Shown piece after piece: positions 35,081 through 46,700 of a stretch of DNA of 64,000 nt. Every line of letters starts with the position of its first letter. Position 1 is the stretch's first letter. The notes beneath the pieces are model-generated. The model searched no databases. It worked only from the letters and a program-made list of their open reading frames with translations, and had not been told where the DNA came from. Position numbers and translations under genes: made by a program. The stretch comes from Dermacentor variabilis (lineage: Eukaryota; Arthropoda; Arachnida; Ixodida; Ixodidae). Location of the stretch: contig NC_134574.1 of NCBI RefSeq assembly GCF_050947875.1, positions 110,037,969 to 110,101,968 on the forward strand. Direction: 5' to 3'.

Positions 35081-35625
35081 AGAAGGAAATTTGCTGAAGA
35101 ATAAAAATGAGTTGAAGTGCATTCGGCAGACATTGTCAGATCCTGATTGGAAGCTTACCATTATCACTGAAAGGGAAGGTGTACGATCGATTCATTCTAC
35201 CGGTGCTGACATATGGGGCAGTAACTTGGAGGCTGAGAAAGAAGCTTGAAAACAAGTTCGGGACCGCGCGAAGAGCGATGGAACGAAGAATGTTAGGCAT
35301 AACTTTAAGAGGCAGGAAGAGAGCGGCGTGGATCAGATAGCAAACAGGGATAGTCGATATTCTAATTGGCATTAAGAGAGAGAAATGGAGCTGGGCAGGT
35401 CCCGTAATGCGTAGGTTAGACAACCGGTGGACCATTAGGGTTACAGAATGGGTGCCAAGAAAAGGAAAGCGAAGTCGATGACGGCAGAAGACTAGGTGGG
35501 GGGATGAAATTAGTAAATTCGCAGGCGCTAGCTGAAATCGCCTGGCGCAGAAGAGGGTAATTGGAGATCGCAGAGTGAGGCCTTCGTCCTGCAGTGGACA
35601 TCAAGCCGGCTGATAATTATGATAT
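35081..35625 (+). pseudogene. RTE-clade LINE 3' end, opposite orientation
   Basis: Plus-strand pieces: FILPVLTYGAVTWRLRKKLE (about 35180-35240), RRMLGITLRGRKRAAWIR (about 35283-35337), then GIKREKWSWAGPVMRRLDNR and WTIRVTEWVPRKGKRSR with stops, ending near cctgcagtggacatcaagcc and a short aat-rich tail. Its first 230 bp overlap the content of the palindrome arms but are clearly more divergent (roughly 80-85% by eye). It abuts the 5' end of the minus-strand fragment with no spacer. Confidence 0.85.
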
Positions 35626-37557
35626 GACTGCCACCGCGAAAGAGATTTCGGTATGGTTGGTGCATGTTCACACAAACCAACAAAGTCGAAACCTCATTTA
35701 CCAAAGCAAATTCCACTCGAAAATAAAACCTGAAATGTTCATGTCAATACCAGAGAATGCCAGGTAAACTAAATAGTAATCGCCAGGTTTTGAAACGCCT
35801 CAGTGTAATTCACTGTGTGTTTCGCGCTTTTTCTGCTCGCTGGGAACACCCATGCAGGATCTTTGAATTTGTTGAAACTTTTTGAGCCTTCATGAAATGC
35901 CATTAGAGGGCATCATAACGCGCAAATAAAACAAGACGAACGTTTCATCCAGTGAATCGTTCGTGTTTTCTTTATGTATTCTACACTCATGTAGTTGCCA
36001 TCGGTTATGAAAAAATCTAACAATAACATCAATCTACTACCTGAATATACATCTTGCCGTCTTAAATTTGATGTTAAAGCATATGGGAAAGTGGGCTTGC
36101 AATGCATGTATGTATGAGTGCATTCAAAGGCGTTGATATAAATTGGTTTCTTCCAGCAGAATTTCGCATTTAATTAAACCGGTCAATGGTCAGCTCATTG
36201 AGAAGATACTTTGGAATATTTCTTTATTCTCCATATTTAGCCCTGATAATAACCTTTGCGAAAGTAAAATCGCCCCACACCAGGTTTTGCCATTGGAAGC
36301 ACGCTAGTATAGCCGTAGATCACGCGGTGTCAATTGCACTCAGAAAAGTGTGAAACTGCTGCATAGCGGGAAAACACCTGAATTCGGAAACAGAAGCCCG
36401 CGTGCCCTTTTTCTCGAGGGAGCCCCTGTTCATTCCAGCGCCAACATCACATGCAAAAAAACAAATGCTTCTACGTAAGGTACAGTGCCTTCGACGCCAC
36501 CACTATGATCTCGATAAATTGTCTAATCAAGGACTCGCAGTACCGCCTTTGGATGCTCGCTGCGGAGTGGAAAACGCAGAACGGAATAAAAATAAAGGAG
36601 GCAGGGCTCGTGACGTAGGCATAGCTTTGTCACACCCCTCTCCAGTATGTCAGAACGCTGAGGAGAAATGTACCTTATTGGACGCTAGTCGAGAGAGGAG
36701 AAGACAGCTTCTGCGCTAATAGCGAAGCTCGCTTCCTGGCTGCATGACAACGCGACGCATCAATTCTCCTGTCTCTTCTAATAACGAACGAATTTGACAA
36801 ATTCTTGTGGTTAAGTATTCCTTAGACAGTCCAGTACAAATTGCAGTGCATGAGCAAAATTCGCAGTGGCACGTAGCGAGGGGCTTTTTAACCACTATTA
36901 CACTGACATATTGTGGTGCCAGTTAAAAAAAAAAAAACATTTTGCAGGCACTGTGCAGAGGCAGCCAAAAGTTGCTAGTATTGACTGCGAAGTCAGGCGC
37001 GGACGAGGTTAACCAAATGGCGGTACTTCGCGATGTGGCTCGAACACTCGCATGGTGGCCGCGGCAGCAAGGGAAACTGGGTGGTGGGGCAAATGTATTT
37101 TCTCTAATTGACACCCTACGCGGTGCAGGCAATTCCGAATGCTCCGAATCGTACGCAGAAATTATACGTTACTGTAAAATTGCTAGTAAAATTTATCATT
37201 CGGAGTGCTCTTCTGGAAGGCTGCACATAAATACGAAAGAGGACACAAGAAAAAGAGACACAGAACACGGGTTCTCAACTGTGTTCATGAAAATTGCGCA
37301 CATGCAGAAGCATAAAATGGCCTAGAAACCGGCAACCCGAATAGTTCTAAGCTTCTCTGGTGTGTTTTGTTCTGCGATGAGAACAGCGCAGTCGCGAAAT
37401 TATTTGCTGCTCCGGAATATTGACAAAAAGGAAAATGTGGCAAATTTAATATTACGCCCTCGCTTGTACGTTTGGTAGGTAAGCGCACCAACCGGAAAAT
37501 ATACCGCAGCAATTGTCCCATTTCGCACACGGCTTGGGCTGTACGCGTACTTTGCAG
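35626..37557. other. Stretch upstream of the first recognised exon
   Basis: The 5' exon(s) and promoter of the host gene may lie here or further upstream, but I could not identify a start exon that ends in the required phase. Open frames at 36402-36719 and 36942-37325 (the latter after an acceptor-like cattttgcag) have no recognised content. Confidence 0.35.
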
Positions 37558-37655
37558 GCTTGGTGAGAGGCCACAGAGCTACTTCTGGACGGTGACCACC
37601 ATATTGATCATTGTCATGCTCCTCGGCGTCATTGTGGTTCTTCTAGTTAACCGTG
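37558..37655 (+). CDS. Exon 1 (first found): transmembrane segment
   Basis: Acceptor gtactttgcag, donor g|gtgagt. It enters with one base completing a codon and leaves with one base. It encodes LGERPQSYFWTVTT then a hydrophobic helix (ILIIVMLLGVIVVLLV) and NR. Charged residues before the helix and an extracellular-type sequence after it fit a type II signal anchor. Confidence 0.75.
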
Positions 37656-40600
37656 GTGAGTGCAATTCTGTGGACGCGCACGCGAGGTTAAAGTGCATAG
37701 TTGAGTAGTCACTGTTGCTGATATTGCCTGCAAGGCAAAGTGAAGGTGACAAGATAGCCCTGCGTCCTATAAATCTTCTGCGTTTTAGCTTTATTCGACT
37801 CGCCATGCTGCGCGTTTTGCTTATGAAGAGAGAAATACAAGGAGATGAATGACAGGAAGGTTAACGCGAATAAGTATCCCAGTGCCGACAAGTTCCGGGA
37901 ATGCAGAACTCTAGAGCTGCAGAGCCCACTGCAAAGACAGTCGGTTCAAATTTAGAAATTTGTGACTTGCTAAAAAAGTAGCCGCCAGAGCAAAAATTAT
38001 CTTCTCTGCGGTCTCTTAGCTGTTTGCGCGCCACAAATATACGAAACTCCAGGCATGACATAATCCTCAACACCGATGGCTCAGTGAGTAGGGCGTTCTG
38101 CAGGATTTCGGCTGCTCGATTCCAGGATGCAATCAGTGAATCGAAGTTAGAGCGAGATTCGCGTACGCTCGCCTTTTTTTGTTTTTCACGTTGAGTGCGT
38201 GGAGAGAAGAGACTCGGATGGCCGAAATAAATTCGATGTCTGCCACTACTGCGTCCCTTTGAGCTTGTGCGTCAGAATGGGACGCCAACTCGTGAAACGC
38301 GCGTCGCTTCGCAGGGCGTGCCAACGCGGAAGCTTTGATGGCGGGCGCCGCCGACCATGACGATCCATGCGCTAACACCACCCGACCGGCACGCTTCGTG
38401 CACACGACACCGGGCAGAAGGAAGCCCCGCACTCAGCGCGTGTCGCCCACGTCGGTCCGCGCCACCCCCTGGTGCGACGAAGTGCAACGCGGCTCGACCG
38501 TCCGGAGGCGCTGCCGAACCAGGCCCGGACGCAGCACGCAACCGAAGACGGTATAACCGCTGCCGCGTATGCGCTAAACCTTGCTGCGTCGTCGCCCCAT
38601 GCAAACGCAATTGATGGCACGCAGTAAGGAAGAAATGTGCGCTTTCAATGTAACTTTTGATGTAGGGTGGCTCCAATGTATTATTACGCCAATATAGGTG
38701 ATCGTTCTTGGTTCGTTATCAGGCCTTTTTAAGACTGATCGAAAACTGTTTCTTTTGTGGGAAATCAATATGGTCGGTTCCTTGGGCGCTATAACGTAAA
38801 ACTACTCCAAACTTTTCTATTCCAATTCTGCTATCAGCCCTCCACGATTGGTCCAAATCTTTTTTCGACCACCCCCACTTCACCTGTCTGTCACGCGACG
38901 TCACGAAAACCGCGATAGCTCCCCATCTGATATGATGCGTACATACTAATTATACATAATTTGACAGAAAAAGAAAAACAGTTATTCATGATTCGACCCC
39001 TTTTCGCCATTAGTCCTCGGCTATTGGTAAAAAGCTTTCGGGCTGCACACACTTCACCTGCCTGTCACGCGACGTCACAAAACCGCACAAACTCACCGCG
39101 TCAAAGTGATGTGTACGCGATAAAATGCATTAATATGCCGAACAAAACTGAATTTTTTTCGGAATAGCCGCAGGCTGCCCCGTTCCGTAAGGAATAAAAG
39201 ATAGCTGCCGCCGATCGCTGAGACGCTGCCTACTCGCACCTGCCGGAGAGCATGGGTGTATTTGCGTATAATAAAACTTCTTGCGTGGCCGTGTAACGTT
39301 TTCGAGCACTTTCGGCACGTTTACCACCTCATTCTGCCAACTCCTCTTTGCTGAGGGTCAGTTTTAGCGTCATTCTTAAGCTTCCGTTGCATGCCGCCGC
39401 GGCTTTCGACCAGCCACCACAAGCTAAGTAAGCGAAAGCCGACCAATCGCAGACGCCGGCACCACCCTCTTCATCCGGTTATCGATTTTCAGTGCATTGG
39501 CTCTGCCCCAGCGGATCCCTCTCTACTTGAGCGTTCTCCTCGCCTCTTGTCAGCCAATCAGATACGACAAGCCGCTCAGTGTAGGCGATGTTATTCGTTT
39601 TTCAAGCGAAAAAAAGTGACCTCCTATGAACGAGGACAGTGTTTGATTGGTCTGTACAGACAACCCTGTGGGTGACCGCCCGGTGCTTGCGTCGGTGGTT
39701 ACGCAAATTTGACGTCAGGAGATTGGAATAGAAACATATTGGAATAGTTTTACGTTATAGGACCCCTTGTTACAGTTGAACTCCTTTATAAGGAAAGGCT
39801 TGGCGCCCCATTCGTTATATCGGTCACTTCGTTGGAAAGAATGCACACCGTGGACTTCACAATGGAACCGTGGCAATCATTCATTCGTTGTACCGGTAAT
39901 TTCCTTATAAAGGCGTTCACTATAGACACGCTCGACTGTAGTTCTTAAAACCGGTTCGGTGTGTGCGAGAGCTATAGACGATGGCCCACGACGATTGCTT
40001 TCGTTGGCCTTAGTTTACCCTAAACCTATTAAAGGCTTCCTGGAATCATGTTGCAGTGAATCATATGTGCAGTAAATATAAGCCCGTGATCGCTGAATAA
40101 GTGAAAACATATTCGCAACCATCAGAGCGCCCTACATAATTTCACATGTGGCAAACAGAGGGCATTAACCGGGAAAGGAGCTGCTATCGCGTATCCAGTC
40201 ATTTCGCGCAGCGCGATGAATTTGTTTCCTCCACTGCTTTGAAACAGGACGTCTTTACCAGTTCCTACGGCATTATGCTGCTTATGCAACTTAGTTTATT
40301 GACTCTCCATTGCACCGCGGAGACAGAATATTACTGCTTTAACAGGTGACAGCGTCTGCGCCTACTTATGTGGACATCAATGGTAGGAACGTCGTGTTGC
40401 TTGTTAAGCACACAAGAGCGTACGAAAACCACAGAGTGACACAAGCACAAGTACTTAAAGGACAAAGAGCACATCGTCCTTTAGTCGCTTGTCCTTAGTT
40501 GCTCTTCTCTGTTCCCTATTTTGCCTTATAGCTTGCACGACAATAACGGGAATCTGCCGGCCATAATATTCTTTATCGTCTTTTCACCACGCATGTTTGA

Positions 40601-43600
40601 ATGAATTCAGAGCCATCAGCAATGGTCTATCGAAGACCAGATGGGATAGCTTTGTCTAGTAAAACACCAACAACCAATCTACTTTAACCCGCCGTGCAGA
40701 CCCCTACTCATTCTGTGACGTCGTCTGCGGCTGCGATGACGACGACTGCGACGGCAGAACCGAGTTCCGAGAAGAGCAAGCGCCCAGAACCAGTGATGCC
40801 CCGGACGAGGGCCACACGGCATGTTTCCAACGCGACTGGCGGTGGAAGAAGCACCGGCCACGCTACTACCAGTGAGCGCCCTGCTTTGGTCTTTGAAATT
40901 GTAGTGCTCTGCTTCGGACAGGAGAGATGGACAGCGTGGGAAAGAAAGGATGCCGCATATTGTTTACGTAGAGAACAAAGATTAGTATAAAAACGAAATT
41001 CAAAACACCCGGGGTGCTAGGTAAGAAAAACACACAAAAAAAAAAAAGAAAACCGCGCACTTCCGTTCACTTCGGGCTGGAAACAAGAGAAATCATGGAC
41101 ACTTTCAAAGTAAAGCTAAGCAAGAAATATGGACTTTTCATATTAAAGCGAACAGCGCTGTATGAGGGAGCTGGCACGGAGCAATGCACGCAAAGCGCAA
41201 GTAGCACTTTTTCGGCATGAGCGTATCCTTGACAGTTCCGGCCTTCAGTGGTGTCCCCTGTTACCATGAGGCCTAACCAGCTATAGCTCTCCTTGAAACC
41301 ATTTCGCAAGAAATAATAAACACGCGACTCTACTGGACGCCGAGCAGGCAAAAAAAGTAAATGAAAATGAAGAAGTAAACGTTTTTGCAACTGCTGATAA
41401 CTCCGTAGCAAGAATTCTTGACGCACTGTCTGTCGAGGTTGTATTTGCAATGCCAGAATCTGATACTTGTGCTGCCAACATTGTCCAATCAAACAAAAAT
41501 AGCTACGACATCGAGGTTTACGGCGGCTCTTTTGCTTGTGCGGTGTTCTCGTTCGTGACGCAGAATCTGGATGCTTCGTCGAGGCCGAAAAACTGCTTGT
41601 TGCCGATTAGCCTGTATTGACCGGTCTCAAAGATTCCAGTGACTAAAACGCGGAAATCGTTGCGCTGTGCTTCCAAACGTGCGACCTATCTAGCCAACCG
41701 CATCACTGTTTGCTAAAGACAAAGACACTTTCCAGACGAGCCGGAGGTTAATAAACGAAGTGCTTGTGCGTATAGCGGGCTTCCCTGAAAGTTGCAAGCA
41801 CTTGTTCGCGGCTTTACTCAACTGCTACAGGTACGATACCTGACTGTATTTGACCTCTATGGGCGACTCCGCACTGCGACTCGTGTGGTAGTATGTCACA
41901 TATAACGTCTCATAATATACAGGCAGTAACGTCTGTCGTGCTCTCAGAAGGTAAATACGCAGATTGTGCACGGATCAACGAGTCTAAAAACTGTTCAATC
42001 ACCTGGTCAGTGTGTCTTCTGATAAAAAACAAATGCGAGTTCCGTTTGTGAGCTGGGATGCATCTTTCTTTTTGTAGGAAGCTTACCCGGGTGACAAAGT
42101 AGTCTGCATCTCATCATTGGCACTTATTAATGCTCGCACTAAGCAGTGTACGAGGTAGGGCATACAGGCTCGGGAACACGGCAGACACCAGCCACCCGTA
42201 GGAATTCTGAAACTACGGTGAAGCGTGAGAAGTAAACAATAACCAATCGGACCAACTTACGTTTATTCCGGTAGGTTTCCAAAATTTAGCGAGGCTTTTA
42301 TTTCGAGCTGTGTCCCTTGTATTAGTCTGAATGCACGACTAGGAAACGAATTGAACGTGTTCTAGTGGAATTTATCTGTATGCGCGGTGTGCAATAGAAA
42401 ACTTGTGGTGCTGTGGTCAGACCTGTTGCCCCAAATCTGAAACGACAGCTGCTTGTAGTTGCTTCTAAATATTTTTTGCGAGCGAACAAACTGAAAACTT
42501 AGTGCGCCTAATCAGAATCTTCTGCTTGCAACGTTAAACTGAAGTATTGCTATCAAAACGATATGCGGCCTCGTGTCATAATAGTTGCAGCGCTGATGTC
42601 TGTCGTCTCACTCCTTACGTCCTTGTGTCTATGTGCGCTGCAATTCACGAGAGCTGTGCCAAGAAGCCCAGACAGCCACTTCACTCGCGGCATAACATCT
42701 ATCATGGTCAGCTTGAAACCTTCGGAGCTATCGTTCCTGCTACCAGTGCATGCGGACAAAAGCATATTAGTGGGAATATTCTGGCTGCTTGAGGCATAAG
42801 CAAGACTAATCCTGGGCAGAAAACAAAATTAACTAAACGAAATTAGGCTCAAGCGTAAATCACTTATTTATTAACGCGCCTACCTAAACAATGTACAGTA
42901 CGCGATTTCAAATACCAGCAACATGTTTTTTTTTCATATACCGGGTGCTTTTGTTTAGAAGGTCCAAAATTAAAAAAAAAACTTGCCTGTAACAGATAAC
43001 GCAATCATAACTCTTGATATAAATTACTCGGTGAGGCTGCCACTACTTCTGCGAGACATCCGTTCACTGAATAATTAAACAATTAATAAATAATTAGCAC
43101 AATTACCTTCTAAGCTAGGTACATCACTCACATATTAAAATGTACGAATTACAGCCGGTGAGTTTGCAAGGCGTATCGACTTGGAACGAATTTTCTCGAC
43201 TGCACCAGATTTGAAATATTAATTTTCATAGTGTCGGTCGAAATGCATTGGCGTTCCAGTTACTTATGTTCAACAAAGCAGGCCCATTATATGCTGCCTG
43301 TGGCAGATGTAAATACAACTTTCTCATAGTTCTCTTTTTCACGGGATTTCCTAATGAACTTCCTAATTTACACATATTGCAGTAAGTACTTGCCCCCGGT
43401 ATAAGAAGCAACCAGTGTGGGTCCCAGTCTAGAGTTCCGCACCTAACCGCATTTGATCCCTCAGCGATTTTCAGCGGAATGCGCCTGCATTTAATGACAG
43501 TCTGTGCACAAAAACTACGTTTCTTTCAAGAATCACAATGACGTTTGATTTTTACGGAATTTCTACATTCAGGGAGATAGCCTTCGGATGAATAATAAGT

Positions 43601-43681
43601 CAAATATTCTGCCAAAAATACCAACAATACTAAGTTTGATGCAGTTTCAGCTCTGATCTTTGCGCATTAAGGTGCGAACAA

Positions 43682-43740
<59 letters not shown>

Positions 43741-46700
43741 ATACCGTCCGCATGAACGAACGAACGTTTCCCTTGGTAAATCTGGGCATCATGCATCGAA
43801 CAATTATCAATCGCGAGAACAGTCGAAATAGCCAAAGAAAACTTTCCGTTTTAGAAAAGAAAGGAAGAGCACGGCACACACGTACCATCTTGCAGAATCA
43901 AACTTCAATTTGCCGTGAAGTTGCTTCTTTCGAGCAGTTGTAGTTGTGATTTTCTTACGTTAACAAGTAGATAAAACAGTACAGACGTTCGTAGTGTGAT
44001 GGAGATTTGCAGCATGAAACAAAAGCATGAAAACATGCGCTATGGCACGTTCGAGTATAGCGGTCAGGTTTCAGCGAAAAAGCTTTAAACGGCCTATCCC
44101 ACGTAGCTCACATGCTCCAATTTCTCTCCCCCCCTTCACCCCCTCCCCTCGGTTTTACTTTTACCAAACGTGCACCTGGTTCTATGTTTATTTCAGCGTG
44201 GGCACTGCGAAAACCTTCTAAAAGATTGCGATAACGGCAAAATCTCGGCAGAAACAAGTATTCAGTATTTATCTGCAAATGCGGTAATTTACACATTAAC
44301 ATTCCAAGCTTGTGAAGGCGTCAGCCGTAATACTAGTACTACCAGCTCTCCTACTCGCGAAGCTGTAAAAAATTTTTGCCATCATCTCCTAAACTGGTCC
44401 AGAAACTGTATCTGCGTCAAGACGATATTATAGAACTATCGATTGTTATTTCATTCTCAGCAATATTTAACTTGAGGCCACCGTGAATTGTAATTTCAGC
44501 AGGGCGGCTGACTGGGATAGTTAGCGATTTATTATCATGTACTTTTCGTGGGATATTAAACTATTTCTTGCGTGCCCAGGCTTAGTGTCTCTAAGAACTC
44601 GCTTCGCAGCACATCACAGTGGCTGTCCTGCTCAAGTGCATCCCTGACACACAGTCCTGTGACGTAGCACAATATCGAGGCTGCTGAGTTGAGAGATCAA
44701 AGCAGAGGCTTTTGTTGTAATCCGTTAGAGAAACTGTTATTGCGTTACCTTAAATACAGTTGGATGATTTCGTAGTATAAATTTTGCTTATGGTAATATT
44801 TTAACAGAGGTTAGCGAAATTACCCTGCAATACTGTAAGAATAATTAAAGACCTTGCGTTTGAGTTGTCCACCAGTGAAATCTGGTCGGCCTGGTGAAAG
44901 TCGCAAAGCTTGGGGACAGCCCTCCGTGTTGCGAATTTTCGGCAAGTTCAGCCATAGCCATACTCATACATGACGATCAAGTTTTCCACTGCTGTGAACA
45001 TCAGCAAAATCAAGAAAAAGAAAGAAAAACAAGAAAGAAAAAAGAAAAGAAACGCATGCGTGCGCGGATACGCATAGAAACAACGATTGTAAAAGTCGAG
45101 TATTATAGATGAAGTGCTTATCGCAAACAGAAACGCAGAGTAAGTCTTTAGAGTTTAATATGTTCGTATACGAAGACCTACTAGATTTGGCAAGCAATTA
45201 ACCGGGTTAAATGTCCCAGACTCACTGTAGGTATAGGCCAACGGTGCTATTTAATGATAAGCGTACTAATTCTGTATACCTAAGGTACCGTAGTGACGTA
45301 AGTACTCCGCCTGAAAAAAAAAGCGCATAGCGCGAAGATTGATGCAGCTTTCTATTTTTTTATAATTAGGGTGTGTTTACTTGTTAAGCTCCCAAAAAAA
45401 GCTCCGCGTGCCGATGGCATTGTACCGTTCAACAAGAGCCACTGGGTTCAGCTCCAGGCCTCGGCTACCGCATTCCAATGTTGGCCGAACGCAATACTTT
45501 CGGGTACACGTTACTGTGCCCTCCTTGTGGTTGGAAGTTTTTTCAAAGCCCTCTGCGAAAGTACCTTTCCGAGTAACAGTGTTGATCTGGTACGGTAAAC
45601 GCGATCAGTCGCTATTAGGGAATAAATGACACACTCAATCGGTAAATCCTTTATTTACTCAATAATCAGCCAATTCGTCGATCCACAGGAGACGCCAATA
45701 TTTGGAGGTGGGACAATGCAAAACTGAGTTTCTCCGCCTCTGCTACCCCGTGCAGCGACTAGGATGCCCCTGGTGTGCACCGTGGGCAGCAAGGGCACCG
45801 CCTTCAGCATGTTCCCTCCTGCGGGGGTGTGCAGCCACGTGTTCTTCACGCACGTCCTGGTCTCGGACGGTGCCCTGCACGCCTCGGGCGACGGTGGCGC
45901 CTGGGCAGACTTTGTACGCGCCATGCAAGCGGAGGAGTTCGTGGACTACCCGGCCGGCATCTCCTTCGACATGCGGTTAGTCGCCATTCTCTATATTTAG
46001 ACGATGTGCAGATAGTCCAACTTTACCTTTCGGTCGTCGAGTGTGTTGCCTCACTCAATCAGTACCCGCGACTCGGCGTGATCAGGAGTAACGCTGGACT
46101 CCCTGGTGGGTAACCTGCTTCACTTTAGAGGGAACCAAACTTTGTTAGGAAGGACACGACCCCTTAGGTTCCCCTGTGCTTTGGAGGCAAGAAATGGAAA
46201 AGGGGGCGCAGTACAGCATACGAAGCTTGGAGTCCGTTTTAGTCCCATGCTAAGTGGGCCCCCATTGTATGGTAAAAAATCTCCACTGAGTCTCACACTG
46301 TCCGCGTATCATTACCGGATGGTAATGCGGTACATACGTGCATGCGTATTGCTCTGTACACATAGACGCGTCCTTTATTTTATAAACAAGAGCACGTGCC
46401 GCTTTGGTGAAGTGGCTGTGACATCATGATGCAGAATTTGATGTTAACTGCTTTATTGCAGGCTACGATGGCCGTATTTAGGTGAGAAGTGACCTAAATT
46501 AGGCATGAACCATTCACCGGGGTTTTCTTTGTAGCTGTAGTGTCGCTTTAGACATTAATTCTAACGAACGAGTAAATGATTCATGAATGAATGAATCATA
46601 TAGGATTATCATAGCACCACTATCACGCTTGCGGATGATGAGTAAAAGGTGTCCTGCGTGCGTTCCACAAAACGCTCAAAATCTGGGGAGAACATTATTC

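Noticed and set aside
36942..37325. Coding exon upstream of the transmembrane exon
   Set aside because: The acceptor is good, but no donor gives the phase needed by exon 1, and the content is not recognisable.
42563..42799. Small secreted protein with signal peptide
   Set aside because: Hydrophobic N-terminus only; no splice or family support, and it lies in an intron of the plus-strand gene.
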